This document shows positions 37,101-49,900 of a stretch of 64,000 nt of DNA, piece after piece. A program made the translations under genes and the position numbers. Below the pieces are notes generated by a model, which did not search any database, was not told the origin of the DNA, and was given only the letters and a program-made list of their open reading frames with translations. Origin of the DNA: Callaeas wilsoni (taxonomy: Eukaryota; Chordata; Aves; Passeriformes; Callaeidae); the NCBI GenBank assembly GCA_013398955.1, contig VWPU01011884.1, positions 124,001 to 188,000 on the forward strand, in the 5' to 3' direction. Every line of letters begins with the position of its first letter. Positions within the stretch are counted from its first letter, which is position 1.

Positions 37101-40100
37101 CCCAAACAGAAAATGAAGCCTCAGTTAACACTAGTTTTCTCTAAATATTCACAAACACATTGCAATTCTAACAGCAAAAATAATGTTTAATATTTTTGTG
37201 TTATTTTACTGGTTTGTTCAGTTATCATATTTCAAAGCTAATTAAAGATTAAAAAAATAACAGCAACATGATCACTTTTTCTCTTTCATTTGTATGTTGG
37301 TACACGGCAAATCAGGTTAAAAATCACCTAATGGAGAATTGAGTTCAGATTTTCTAACCTTCAGCATTGCAGAATTACTAGACCTTGACTGCTACCACAA
37401 ATCTGAAATTACCACCTTGCAGGTATGCACGTTTGGCTAACACTTTAAATTAAGTTTCTCAAATAGAGATTTAATTTAGTTTTAAGAGGAGACTTATTTT
37501 ATTCTAATTAAACACCAAATCATTCCTAAAAAGGTATTTACTGAGGTTTAACAGCTGTGTAATAGAACATCTATGTAGTCGTTCACCTTATATAAACAGG
37601 CTCTTAATAATCAATGGAAATTCAATTAACATTAAAAAGATCCTATGGAAGCTCAGTAATTACATGTATATAAATCAGCATTTAAGGCCCTCCATTTAAA
37701 GTGTTGCCAGCAGTTTAATATTTTCTTACACGTATTGAAATTTTATGATATTATAATATTTTCTATCTCCTTCTTTCATTCCCAACAATGTAACTTCTCA
37801 TTCCCTCATATCTGCACAGCTTTCCTTTTCCCACCTTAGTCTTGACTGACTGGTGATCAATATTCTTCTAAAATCACTCTATTTCTTTGTGTTGCTGATT
37901 CATTTATAAACATTTAAATTACTCTTTAATCTGAATCTAATGTGCTTCTGTTTGTTTTGGGGTTTTCTTTTGCCCTCTAGCTTTGATATTAAGTGTAACT
38001 CCAAAGGGCAAGTTCTAATTCCATGCATCCAACAGTGTGGAAAAAACTGAAGAGTAAGAACACTGCCTGTACATACATTTAACAATTTTGGTAAACAGAA
38101 TCCATCAGTACATTGCAGGTCAAGGAACATCAACTGTTTTCCCCAGGAAAGGAAATTTTAATGTTCCATTCAGAGATCAAATACATATATGCAATCAAAG
38201 ACTGAAAAGTGTAAAAATATTATTTTCATTTTGTTTTAAAGCAGAAAGCAAAAATGGGAGAGTCTGGGGCAGGTCTGTTCCTTCACATTTGAAATGCATG
38301 CAGCATTACTTGAGCACGTCTGAATTATTAGGTGGAGTTTGACATGAATGTGAGGTAGAATTGAGATTGCTTTTGAAACAAAAAACTAAACACACTTTTG
38401 AAGAGCTTTCTTTATATACTGAATAAAATATAGAAGCCTAATAGTTCACTGAACTGGGCTGGAAAATTGGGGTTTTGTTCTGTGGGGAATTCCTGACACC
38501 TGGAACTTTATTTTCGTTCTGAATTTGATCAAAATTCTACAAATTTTAAATTCAGGCTTTTGGGTTTTTTGTTCATGCTGTCCTAGTAGGTCAGTCATTC
38601 TTTAATTTGAAGAGGTAAACAGGGACTGAAGAGTTAGAAAAGCCTGACTGCAAAGAGACACCTCTGTAGAGTGTACTTGAGAGTGGTCTTGAGAGTTGGA
38701 GGAAGAAAAAGCATGTCATGGCTCTGTGTCTTGCTCTGCTATTACTATCATTTGTAGGACATCCCCTTGATCAAGGCCTTTATACTAGTTTCTTAGTGGA
38801 TTTGAAGAGGAAAACAAAAATATATTTAGCACACTTCAGTAATACATCCTCCATTGGGGGCTACCTTGGTGGCTTGCATACGGAATGGTTTTCGTCCTTA
38901 TGGAAGACTAAGAAAGAGCAATGTTCTGCTCTGTACAGCTGGGTTTTAAGCACTGTCTGGTATTTAAATAAAAAATAATTGTTGAAATGTGAGTGTCAAA
39001 AGAGTGGGTGGGAAGACTAATTAATTGCTGTTAGTAGACAGACTTTTATGTTGCACGATGGATGAAAATCTGTGTTGAATGAGTGAACAACTTCAGTGAA
39101 ATGCAATGTCTCTACAAATTCTTCATCCAGTTCAAGAATGGAGCCTGTCCAAGAGCAGAGCATTTTCAAGAAGTCAATAGCCTATATTAAAATACTGAAA
39201 TGATTTCTCATTGAACGTGCTCTTTAATGATAAATTTTCAAACCCAAGAATTAAAGTGGAAAAATGAATATTAGAAAAGTTGGAAAACTAAAAAAAAAAT
39301 CTAATTTCAAATGGAATCATGAGAATTGAAATGTGAGTTCTTTTTTTTTTTTAACAATGTAGCTGCTGCTTCTATTAAGATTTCATGAAATATTTCTCTG
39401 TATGAATGAAGTCATGCAACCTTTTGAGAACTTTAACAAACAAAAATCAATACAGTACAACAGGCAGTTTAGAATTTAGTCAGGTGCCCACAATACACAC
39501 AAGCCCAACAAAATAGGGAAATTAACCAGTGTTTAAATGTATATAGCTGTCAATCCTCCAGCTGAAAAGAGCACAGCCAGGTACTGTGCTAACAGACTTG
39601 GGTCAACGCTAAAATGCTGAAATCATCTTAGAGAACTCTGTTTTAAAGGAGAAAAATAAGTGTCTCTGTGTTGGCATTAAGGCTGTAAGACTGAATGAAA
39701 CTAGAGTGGAAAAAATGTCAGTTTGGAAAGCAACTCCCTTCTCTCTGCTAGCATTGATTTCTGGAGCTGCCTCTGAGTTATATGACTTTTAAAGCTCTAA
39801 AACATCTTTGCCACCTCTGGTTTGTGTCTGGAGATGGAATTTGAAGAGTAAAATCCCACAAGAAAGCTCTATTTGAAGCACTTCCAAACCAATCTGGAAA
39901 AAAACCATAACTTCAGAGAGTTCAGGATAGCTTTTCATAAACATCAAAACACTTTTGTTCTGTCTACTGACAACTTACTGCAAGTGATTTGAGGTTAGGT
40001 CTTCAGCAGTAGTAACTTAGAGAAATACCAGCATCAGACTGTGTGCAATATTTTGGGTGTTGTGCATGAGGAAACAAGATTAAACCCACAGAGGTACATT

Positions 40101-40991
40101 TCCATCTCAAGTAATCTGTGACATCAGTCTGTGGTCAATTAAAACAAATATGCATATGTTGAATTCATTATTTATAAGAATAATCTTATGTGAGCATTTC
40201 TGGTTTATATTAAAATATTTTGGACCCAAGCTTAGTTGGGGGTTGATATAAAATGCTGAGAATAAAATAATTACAAAAGTAAGCACAGAAAGTGTATATA
40301 GACTTAGGAAATCACCCATTTGGTTGCTCGTGAGAGTATTGCAAATACTGGTAGTGTTGAGGCTTTTTTTTCCCTATAGACATAAAAGTTATAGACATAA
40401 AATTTGAAACCTGCTACATTTGCAAAGGATGTCTACATTATCTGTATGTGAACATTTTAGCAATGTTTAAAACATCTTAATCTTGAAACTAACCTATGCA
40501 GGTATAATTTTGTGCAAGAATCTCCTGCAGCTGTCAGGTCCTTTAAAACCTTTCATTTAAGATGTATAAGTAGTTCTTTCCTGCTGCTGTTCTGTCCTGG
40601 TATTATTTGTCTTTTAAACACAACATTGAATTTAAGGCTTTATTGTCCTCTGTGCTGTCAACTTCCTGTTCCTCTTGTTCCTCCTCTTTGTTTAATGTGG
40701 AACACATGTTTTTGGGTTAACCCTTAAACTCTTGACTTCATCTTTGTTTTAAATGAAGGGACATGAGTCTGTTCATTCCTAATTCACTGTTGGATAACAT
40801 AGATTTGAGGATATGTGAATTGTCTTTAAAGAAAATTTTGATTTTCATTTATAGATTTTTTTATTCAGAGTCCTGAAATTTTAGCATAGTTGTCTAAAGT
40901 GTGCTGAAATGAATCATCTCTTTCCTCCTTTCCCTTTTTTTGTATCATTGAATGTAAATATGTTGGTAAATGTACATTCTGTCTTAAACAT
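34111..40991. other. Unique noncoding stretch
   Basis: No gene or transposon was recognised in nearly 7 kb. 35640-36860 is richer in G+C than the neighbours and includes a minus-strand frame (36157-36465, 102 codons) and a plus-strand frame (36630-36875), neither recognisable. 37560-37740 is a candidate regulatory block listed separately. Poly-T runs occur near 35470 and 39340. Confidence 0.5.
37560..37740. promoter_or_regulatory. Candidate conserved noncoding element
   Basis: Contains CTTAATAATCAATGG, TTCAATTAACATT, GCTCAGTAATTACATG and ATTTAAGGCCCTCCATTTAAAG within 180 non-repetitive bases. The motif density resembles developmental enhancers. Inference only. Confidence 0.28.
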
Positions 40992-41057
40992 ATGGATGGA
41001 TGGATGGATGGATGGATGGATGGATGGGTGGATGGATGGATGGATGGATGGATGGAT
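40992..41057. repeat. (GGAT)n tetranucleotide microsatellite
   Basis: Tandem ATGG units for 66 bases with one substitution (GGGTGG, near 41027-41031). Same motif, strand and length as 2537-2602. The minus strand gives a repetitive proline/serine/isoleucine/histidine frame (40865-41071), which is not a gene. Confidence 0.95.
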
Positions 41058-44000
41058 ATAAAATCAGGCAAAACATCAGATTCTAAAGGGATGTAAATTG
41101 CTGTAACTCCCTTTCACCATGGATTTGCAAAACAATGCAGAGTGGCGTCATCTAAATATATGTCACACTTTTTCTAGTACCTGTCTCCATGGCTGAAGCA
41201 CAAAGTCCAATAATTAAAGTACAATAGCAAGAATTCATGAAAGACAGCTACTGAAATAATTATATAAGTGAAATTAAAATCCATAAAATTAATAAAACAT
41301 TTTTCATAAGCATGCTTAAGCCTAAACTTTTCAAATTTCTGCATGAAGAAAAATTATATCTAATGTGGAAATGACAAATTTTTATATTTAAGTAGTTCGA
41401 TATATGTAGAGATAATAAATAGGATATTTTAATCCATTGCTTTTTAATCTATTGGATATAATTTTATTATCAAATCCTCAAATGCTTGCACCATGTCATT
41501 TCCTAAAGTGCAATTGTTTTTTCCTATTGAAAGTTTTCTGAGTATTACTGAAATCTTGGAGTTTGGGGAAAATGAGTAGAAGTACTGCTGTATCCTTTGG
41601 TTTTTAACTATCTCAATGAATGTTTCACTCAGGTCAATAAAAACGTGGTAAGACATGCCCTTACTGATGAACCAAGAAAACACTTCTTTTTTAAGTACCC
41701 ACAATTGCTCTCTAGAACCCTTAATTAAGCACCTAAATTACTTCTCTCTCAAAAGGGTGAAGCACCTGTGTCCCTGAGACATCAGCAACATTTGCCTTCT
41801 GACAAGCCCTGTCTTTGTTTTTACCACTGAAAAGAGAAATCTCTTTGTTGTGTCTGTTTTCACCATGTGTGTACGATAATTAGAAAAGGACCTTAAATAA
41901 AATTTTTGGCTACGCATTAAAATGTATCACTATATTTCTGGAAAAAAATAATTAATAGTGCTCATAACTTTCAGGCTTGCATATCTAAGCTTCCAACTCT
42001 CCATTGAGATGTTACAGTTCTACATATATTTTGAAATCAAGCCAGTGTTACTTAAGTTCCTAAATGTGGATTTAGAACTCTACCTTTAGGCATCTGAAAT
42101 CTGTGGCCACATCTATTTTAAAACATCCGCTAACATCAGGAGGAGTAATTCATGCTTATTTGAGGTCTGAATTTAAATTTCTCAGCTTTGGGTTTCCCCT
42201 TTTCTTCCCCATCTCCCACAACTTTGTTTAATATTTCAATCCACCTAACTCAGCCCATTTTTAAATAGCATGTGAATTAACAGATAATAGGCAAATTAAT
42301 GTTAATATCCACTTTTATCTAAATTCTCTTTCTGTGACTAAATATTTTTTCCTCAGAATTTAGGAGAAAATATTTGAGTCTAGATACAAATAATGACAAA
42401 AACATAGATGATCTTTGCTGTTTATTTATTTATTTATTTATTTTAGCAAATATCTGGAAAGGGGTATTCACATCATCTTTTGTTAAACTTCTGTAACAAA
42501 AACTTTGGAGTCTTATATTTTAAAGCAAGTTCAATCCTTATTTCAACTCTTCTGGATAGAAGCCAAGAGGGGTAAGAGTTGGAAGAAAGACCAATGTGTA
42601 GGTGAGTTTTTGTATATATATTTGTATATGGGTGTTGTAGTCCACTTCCAACCTATTTAAGGCTTTCCACAACAAATAAAGAAAGATATGGATTTTTTTT
42701 TTTTCCTCCTGAAATTGCATGAAAGAAAAAGAATAAATCCATCAGCATTAAACTATGCACTTTAATGTTCAGAGCATTCAATGTGGGTTGGGAAACTTCA
42801 GTTCCAGTTATTTGTCCTGGTACATTTTCTGTTTTGTACACATTTTGGTATAAAATGTGCCAGAAAACACTGAAGTACAAGCTGAAAAAAAAAAAAGATA
42901 TGAACTTTGTTGCTTAGATAAGAGAAAAGATTCTAGGATTTGGCTCACAATTGAGTTTAGGCATCTCTCTGCAGTCTTGAATGAGATGAACTGCTCTTAT
43001 AGCCACTAAGAGATTCCAGAATTTTAGTAAATAAAATATGCTTTAAAAAAATATTGTTCTTTTATTACTTTGTGACAAACTCCCCCACTTGATTTGTAAA
43101 AAACTCTTCCTTTTGTGAGTGAATCTTGAGGCTGTCCAACAAAATTTCCTTCAAGAACATCCAGAACATATTGGTACAGAGTAATACAGGAATTGTTAAT
43201 TTTGTTTTGATGTTCCACATTTCTCCATAATATCTGGGATTTCAACATCATTAAGAATCATTGATTCTTTTTTCAGCACTTCTCTCTCCCTTCCTCACTC
43301 CCTCCCTCCCTCAAAAATATTCTACTGAGTTATTTCATCATATTCTAGGATCAACAATAAAATAGTTATCTGACAGCTAATTTTACTGATAAAGTTATTA
43401 TATCTTTAATTATTATGACTTGTTCAAACAAGATGTCATTAAAATGAACATTAAATACATTCTTCCTTTCACATGAGTACTGCCAAATAAAATTGTGTTG
43501 AATTACACAGTTTCAGTCTTGGCAAAATTATACTAATGTAATCCAATGTATAGCTTTTTATATCATGTGTTAATTTTTTAAAATGACAGTTAAATAATTA
43601 AATTGGAATGTTAAGAGCAGAGGTTCTTTCTCCTGAGAAAATTACATTGCCATTAATCTCTCTTCTTGCTGATGTTTTACCTACAGTGTTATCAGAGGTC
43701 TAAAATCCAAAGCTGAGTAAGGAGCTTCAATTTTAACTTTGTACATTTTAGAACAATAAAAATTCAAGATGTTACTCCAAACTTCATCATAATTGTGTCA
43801 CATAACATTGAGATTTTAATAATGCACTTTATTTAATGGCTCAGTGAATTCTGTACCAGTGTGGAGTAGAGTTGCATACACAATACAAACTTTAATACAG
43901 TTCTGTCCAGTCTTCAGATATTCAAAGCTCCAAAGACCCAGAAAGCCTTGTTTTGTTTTTAATTTTAGGTCATTATAAAGGGAAATATTGTCCATCTGCC

Positions 44001-44400
44001 AAAATTTACATAGTGATGATAAATTTTACCTAGACAATGAATTAGTAAGGAACTAAAAGTATAAGACAATTCTTTAAATTTTATTTTTTGTTCACAAAAA
44101 GAACTTGGCCTAATTAAGGCATATGATACATTCTGAGAAACAAATTGCATAGCAGTAAAAATGCTCTGTATAAATATTTACTTGTACAAGATGCTTTTCA
44201 CTGTGGCTGTGTTTTATAGGCCATGCAGGAATTAGTTCAACCAACAGTGAAATGTCATCACCTCTAGAGTAAAATGTGGCAGTTGTTTAACAATGTACAT
44301 AAATGATACAAAACAGTATACAGTGAATTAAAGGTATTTAAATACTTTATTTAGTTGCAACTGTAGAGAATATTTAAGTTGGCATAATGTATTTATTCAG
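41058..44400. other. Unique AT-rich noncoding stretch
   Basis: No gene was recognised. It contains a (TTTA)6 tract at 42421-42444 and a pyrimidine run with CCCT repeats at 43280-43312. The open frames are short and have no recognisable content. Confidence 0.55.
42421..42444. repeat. (TTTA)6 microsatellite
   Basis: Six uninterrupted TTTA units. Confidence 0.95.
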
Positions 44401-44718
44401 TTTGGACTTTGTCCAGGATGCTGCAGTTAACAATTTTAGCTCTTGTGAAATGTGCCAAGGGATATCTAATTAGCCCACTTGGTCAGCCTCTCAGATTTAT
44501 GTATGGTGCACAGATAATACCACCAGCAGCATCTTAGTACGGCATTGATTCAGTGTGGAGCCAGAGTGAAGAATACCACCTACTGAGTGACCAACACCAC
44601 TTCCTACAACAGCTGGGTTTTCCTTGGAGGTCTTCCATCCCAATTACACAGCAGGCCCAATCTTGCTTAGTTTATGAGATCTGACAAGATCAAAGCCCAA
44701 GGTGGTATAGCTACAGAC
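44401..44718 (-). mobile_element. 5S-headed Deu-SINE, AmnSINE1-like
   Basis: Read on the minus strand from 44718, the first ~115 bases follow 5S rRNA: GTCTGTAGCTATACCACC, GATCTTGTCAGATCTCATAA, ACTAAGCAAGATTGGGCCTG and GGGATGGAAGACCTCCAAGG, with the Pol III internal A and C boxes present but mutated. The next part begins GAAGTGGTGTTGGTCACTCA, and the last ~70 bases (ATCCCTTGGCACATTTCACA, then AGAGC, then GCATCCTGGACAAAGTCC) match the Deu domain shared by AmnSINE1, LF-SINE and fish SINE3. In amniotes the family with a 5S head is AmnSINE1. It is truncated relative to the full family length and diverged but recognisable end to end. A plain 5S pseudogene is excluded by the matching body. Confidence 0.85.
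44604..44718 (-). pseudogene. 5S rRNA-derived head of the SINE
   Basis: About 115 bases on the minus strand aligning by eye along the whole length of 5S rRNA. The A-box-like stretch AAACTAAGCAAGAT and C-box-like GGGATGGAAGACC are visible. Several substitutions fall in paired regions and the SINE body continues directly, so it is not a functional 5S gene. Confidence 0.85.
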
Positions 44719-44868
44719 TTATACTGTCTTGTGTATTTGGCTTGCTAGCAAATTTATGTCAAATACATGTATCAAATGATTTCTAGTCAGATGCATTTTT
44801 GTCGTGTGCGTGAATGTATGAAATAAAGAGGAGAAAAGAATTATTCCAAAGCTAAAAAAAAAAGAGAG

Positions 44869-44882
44869 ATATACGCGTATAT
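44869..44882. other. 14-bp palindrome ATATACGCGTATAT
   Basis: Perfect self-complementary sequence containing two CpGs in AT-rich surroundings, directly followed by a short AT alternation. It lies 150 bases from the 5' end of the SINE. Confidence 0.6.
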
Positions 44883-45228
44883 ATATGTCTGAAAGAATCA
44901 CAAAACCTGCCTTCATCTTCTTCACCCTAAAAGGCTCTTCAGGTCTATTCTTTCCATCAATATTGAGGGAAGAGTGACAATTTCTATTAAATGTTTGTAA
45001 AATTATTTTAATACACCTGTAAATTTTCTTTTGACTTTCTGCTTTTCAACTCACTTTAAAATAACTATTCAAAGCATCAGGACAGTCAGAAATGCAAACC
45101 GGCTTTGTAGGCTAAATGTATGTCCTTTTACACATTTGTTTCTTCTGGAATTAATGCAGATTTTATTAGTCTTTCAATACACTGCCAAACGAACAGAAGG
45201 AAACATTACTCACTTTCCCTCATAATAT

Positions 45229-45242
45229 CCATCAGAGGGCTG
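45229..45242 (+). promoter_or_regulatory. Weak CTCF-like site
   Basis: CCATCAGAGGGCTG fits 12 of 14 positions of the CTCF core CCASYAGRKGGCRS. It is an isolated match, so chance is quite possible. Confidence 0.2.
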
Positions 45243-46839
45243 TGCTGTAAGCAAAGTCCACCGGTGCTCTGTCAGGGTTTTTTTAGTTTATAGGTGTGGT
45301 TGAGGACATCATAACAATTCCACGCACAAGTAAGCAATTGGGTACCAATTATTGACTCACTTTGATAAAATTTTCCCGTATGCCCAAAGAGGTAGACCTT
45401 GATCTACAGTGTGCAGGTACAACATGTTTGTCTCTTCTAAGGAGAATATATTGGAGCATATACCCTTGTGCAAGCATATCTGTGAGAGCAGTGCATGCAG
45501 CTCATGGAGTCTGGAAAGCACCAGTAGCCTGTCAATCCAGGAGTACAGTAGATTTTTGCTAAACAACCTCTCGTGGTCAACCTCATAACCCAGTCCCATA
45601 TAACATATATGGGGCCTATGTTTACAGCACTGAATTTTTATTTTCCAATCTCCTCTTCCATGTACTTGAATCTTCTGTGAAAGTCAAAGACAAAATTATT
45701 TCCATCTGGTATTTCCCAGGCTCATTGAAAAAAACAATCAGCTAACAAAACGATTGGTAATACAGTTAGCATTTCACAATGATGCCCTTCCTTATATATC
45801 AATACATATTTTCGCTTATCCCTGTAGGAGTTGCAGGTGACAGTTCCAGTACCCTGATTTATATAATTTTTATCTCAGTAATTACCTGCCTACTCCCAAA
45901 GTTTACTTATAATTCTTAATTGTTTACAAGTGACTGTCATGAACTAGTGTTGAAGTTTCTCTGTTCATTGTTTATTATTGTGGCAATGAAAACTGACTGA
46001 GAGACACTGCTTTGGTATTTCTTTTCAACCTTGAACAGCATACTAATAGGCAGGTGGATTGACAGGTAGACTGATATTGGCACGGGCAGGGGAAGGCAAA
46101 GATTCCTTGACAGAGCCTGTCTTTATGGCATGTGCACAGAGATCTCCAAAATAAGGTATGCATAAGTATCAATTCCTTTAGTTTAAGTCTTATTGACTCT
46201 TGGCTTGTGCTTCAGTACTTATAGCTGACAAAATATATATATGATGCAGAATTTCAATTTTCATTCTTAATGGGGAAAATATCAGGCCACTTCAAATCAT
46301 CTGCTACTCTCATTAGTACCCTCTGTGTCTCAGAAGTTTTAAAAAATGTGTACAGCTATTATAAAAACCGGTTTGTTTTTAGATCCAAAGTTCGGCTATG
46401 TGTAGAATTGTAATTTTACTTTTATTGGATAGTAATAACTCACTGTCCCTTTCTGTTGCCACTATGTGGCAGATATGCATTTGTTCATGTTATAGAGTCT
46501 ATGCATAATATGTTTCACATTAGCATTTTTTACCTAGTTTAAAAAGCTGCTATTCAAGGGATGGGGTTTTGGGTTTTGGATTTGGGGTTGTTTTTTTTTT
46601 TTGATTTTTGAAGTGCAGATGTTTATTTACAAAACTCAGAACAATCCCACGCACTGGAAAATTATTCTTCAGCTCAAATTTCTTCTTCTCTCTTGTTCTG
46701 TCTGCATAATCAGTTTAAAAAATCCTCTTTTTTCTGCTTCAGAAAGCTGAGATGTGAGAGTAAGAGGTGATTGAGAATCTAAATGCTCAACAGCATAGGC
46801 CATAAAGTATCTTTGTTGGCACTTGTGAACTGAACTGGG

Positions 46840-46980
46840 ACAGCACAGCTGGATCTGAACATTAATCCCTCAATAATTGATGATTAATCTATTAAAGTTT
46901 AATGGAGAGTTGATAAGTAATTGTCTGGCTGCCATGTCACTTGATTGTAAATATAGCAAGTTGCCTGGAAATATGTTTTT
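46840..46980. promoter_or_regulatory. Candidate conserved noncoding element
   Basis: Contains GAACATTAATCCCTCAATAA (an OTX/bicoid-type TAATCC), TTGATGATTAATC, AAGTTTAATGG, and flanking balanced sequence (CTGGCTGCCATGTCACTTGA). Motif density without periodicity suggests an enhancer. Inference only. Confidence 0.35.
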
Positions 46981-49900
46981 TCTTTTGTCCATCAGAAGCA
47001 AACATAGAGGAAGAAGAAAGAAGGAAGGAGAAAGCTAAACGGAAGGAGAAAATATGTCCATGACAAAAGTTTGGGTTGAGGAATCTGTCTGCACCATGGC
47101 AAGCACAAAGCGCTGGTGGCAGCCAGAGAATGGCTCACACAGGCAGACTCCTCATGTGAACGGCTTCATTCCAACTCCGTGCAGCACAAATCAGTTCTAC
47201 TGCACTCTGTAGGTTACCAGACAATATCAGATTGAGCAAGTTTAAAGTACAATTTTGAAGCAGTAGGTGGGGTTTTAGACAGGAAGAAAACCCAGCCCCA
47301 AACCACTAACAAAAACCAACCCCTTGTAATAGGTAAGTTTAGTTCTGTATTTCTTTGAGGAACTGTTGCAGGTGGAGGATTGCACGTGTCAGTGTGAAGT
47401 GGCAATGTCTCAGTATGCTATTGAAGAGCTGCACTTGATGATCAAAGTACATGTTTAGGGAGATCTCAGACAACATGTAGCATGAGAACCACTTTTAGCA
47501 CAAACAGCTGACATTTTTTATTCATCAGGGGCCTCGCATATGCAGCCATAACTCTATGTTGTGGCCTTAGGTCTCTTTCCAGCCAGAAGAACAAGGCTTG
47601 CTCAAGCATGAAATTCACCAGTATGAATGAAATCAGTATCTTCCATCACTTTTAATTTTATCTCCTACCAATCATATACCATTAGGAAATGGGAACTAGG
47701 AACATTTATCTGTTCCTGTGGAAAACCACCAACAAATACATTTGTTGTATTTGAGTATTTGTCACACTGGATATTACAAGATAATTTAGAATGTGTTTAT
47801 CTGTCTATGGCAGTTTCAATAGATAATAGAATGTAACTTCAAACAGTTTCATCCCATTCATCTGATGTTGCTCCGTATTAGGCTGTACGGTGGGTGATAT
47901 TATGCTACCTGGATAGGGTAGGATGCCTGACACCCAAAACAGTTGAAGAAACCAACCCTTAGCATATGCAAGTGAATTACTTGTATTTGAGGTGCTGCAT
48001 TATTCAAATATTTCTGTTCAGAAACATAATTTCTAGTTGTATACATTTAAACTATGAAGCAAGCATTTGTTGTCCATCTTCTTCACTGTTCACTTTCATC
48101 AATGTGAGGGAAAATATCTTCTAGGAAAAAGCACAATACTGGTGTGTAGCTATATTACACACCCCGATGGAACGTTACTTGAATTCAAATAATTTTTTAA
48201 ACTTTACTATGCTTTGCTTTCCTCTTTTTTAAGTTAATGACATCCTTAATGCATTATAAAATTTTATGTAGTAATGTCTGAAAAACGTTAGGCTACAAAG
48301 ATTAAGGAGAGTTAAAACAATATTCCCAACAGTGATAGAGTGACCTGGAGTTGTTTGTCTGGTAGAGCTGTTCACTATACTTCTCACTATGTTTGAAAAG
48401 ACACAGTGGTAAGTTTTAAAGCAAGAAAATTAGTAAGAAAGCAATTGCGTTCTCCTTCATTTAAAAAAAGAATTGTTCATTTGACACTTGGACATAGCAG
48501 TCAATAAAGAACACATAATCTTTGGTTTGCTGAAGCAATTTTATACGGTTTTATAATTTTATAATATGACAATTATACATAGAATGAATATGTGATAGTG
48601 CCACAAATATTTTAAATGTACACTTTAGCATGAAAAATGTTGTAAATTATCTGTGATTTCAGTTCTAAATGCTGCTAGGACAATTGAGAAGTCTGAATGA
48701 AAAGCAAATCCAGCTGAAATATGACAGATTAGGTTATGATGAAAGCATGAGCCTAAGTAAATATCATGTGATTTAGAAGATTACATTTTAATAAAAACAA
48801 ATATTTTTAAAGATACACATAATTCAGAAAGGAAGAAAGGATTATTCATGTATATTTATATCTAAATGCACTGGAGAAGAATTTTTTAAAGTCTATATTA
48901 CATGATTGCCATATCTATAGGAAAAAGAGGTGCAATCTCAATCTTGCTGTTGTAACTGAGCGACATCAAGTACCAAGGTCTGTTTTATGTCTGAAGAGGT
49001 AGAGAATTTCTTTTTCTATTAATTATATACCTCAGAGTATCTTCATGTAGAAAGTAAAAAAGATGTTTGACTTCTAAAAGTATGATTATAAATGGAGATA
49101 ATAATACATTTTTAAGCAATGATTCAAAGAAATATTGCTTAGTTAAACAAAAACAAAGCTCTAGAATAGAACCTTACCTTGGTATGATAGACAAATATAT
49201 GTATATTTACCCTGGCTTCAGATATATCAGAGCATTTCCCTTGTAAAAAAACCAAACCAAACCACAAAACCAGCTCTGTGCTTGCAACTGTAAGCTGGTG
49301 AAAGCATTCCAGGTCCTCTTTAATAAAGCACAATTGAGTGTAGCCATGCCATTGATTAAAGGCTGGACATTTTGTGCACTCCTCTTCCAGCACATGTTAG
49401 GAAGGACCAGTATAATACCAGGCACATACTTCCTGTTCCAATCACTATTTATAACTCAGGCCATGCCAGCAGTGATTCAGCCTCCTCTTTGGACTGACTT
49501 GCAACATTCAGTCTCAGGAGGACCAATGGTCTGTCCAGGAGGCTGAGTCCAAGACATATTTGCTTACTTGAGACTTTCTTGCAGTCTGTATTCTGGCCTT
49601 GTCTTCAAGTCTCTTTTTTACTCCTGTTGAGTCAAATAGTAATAAAAGCTTTATTCATGAAGTGGAGAGCTGGAAAATTTGCAGAAATATTGCATCAAGA
49701 TGGTGGGTGTGTGAGCAGAACAACAACAGATGCACAAAACTTGTTGACTTATGTAAGACAGAGAGCAGGCCAAGGATGGATTTGTGGAAGGAAAGCTCAC
49801 CAATTCAGGAATACATTTGGATTTGGGTTTTTTTAACCTTAAATCTTTTATGTAAACATCAAAACCAGTAGCTTACTTTGGATAGGCATTGAGTAGGCAT

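Noticed and set aside
40865..41071. Minus-strand frame rich in histidine, proline, serine and isoleucine
   Set aside because: Translation of the (GGAT)n microsatellite.
44604..44718. Functional 5S rRNA gene
   Set aside because: Internal promoter boxes are mutated, paired regions are disrupted and a SINE body follows directly.
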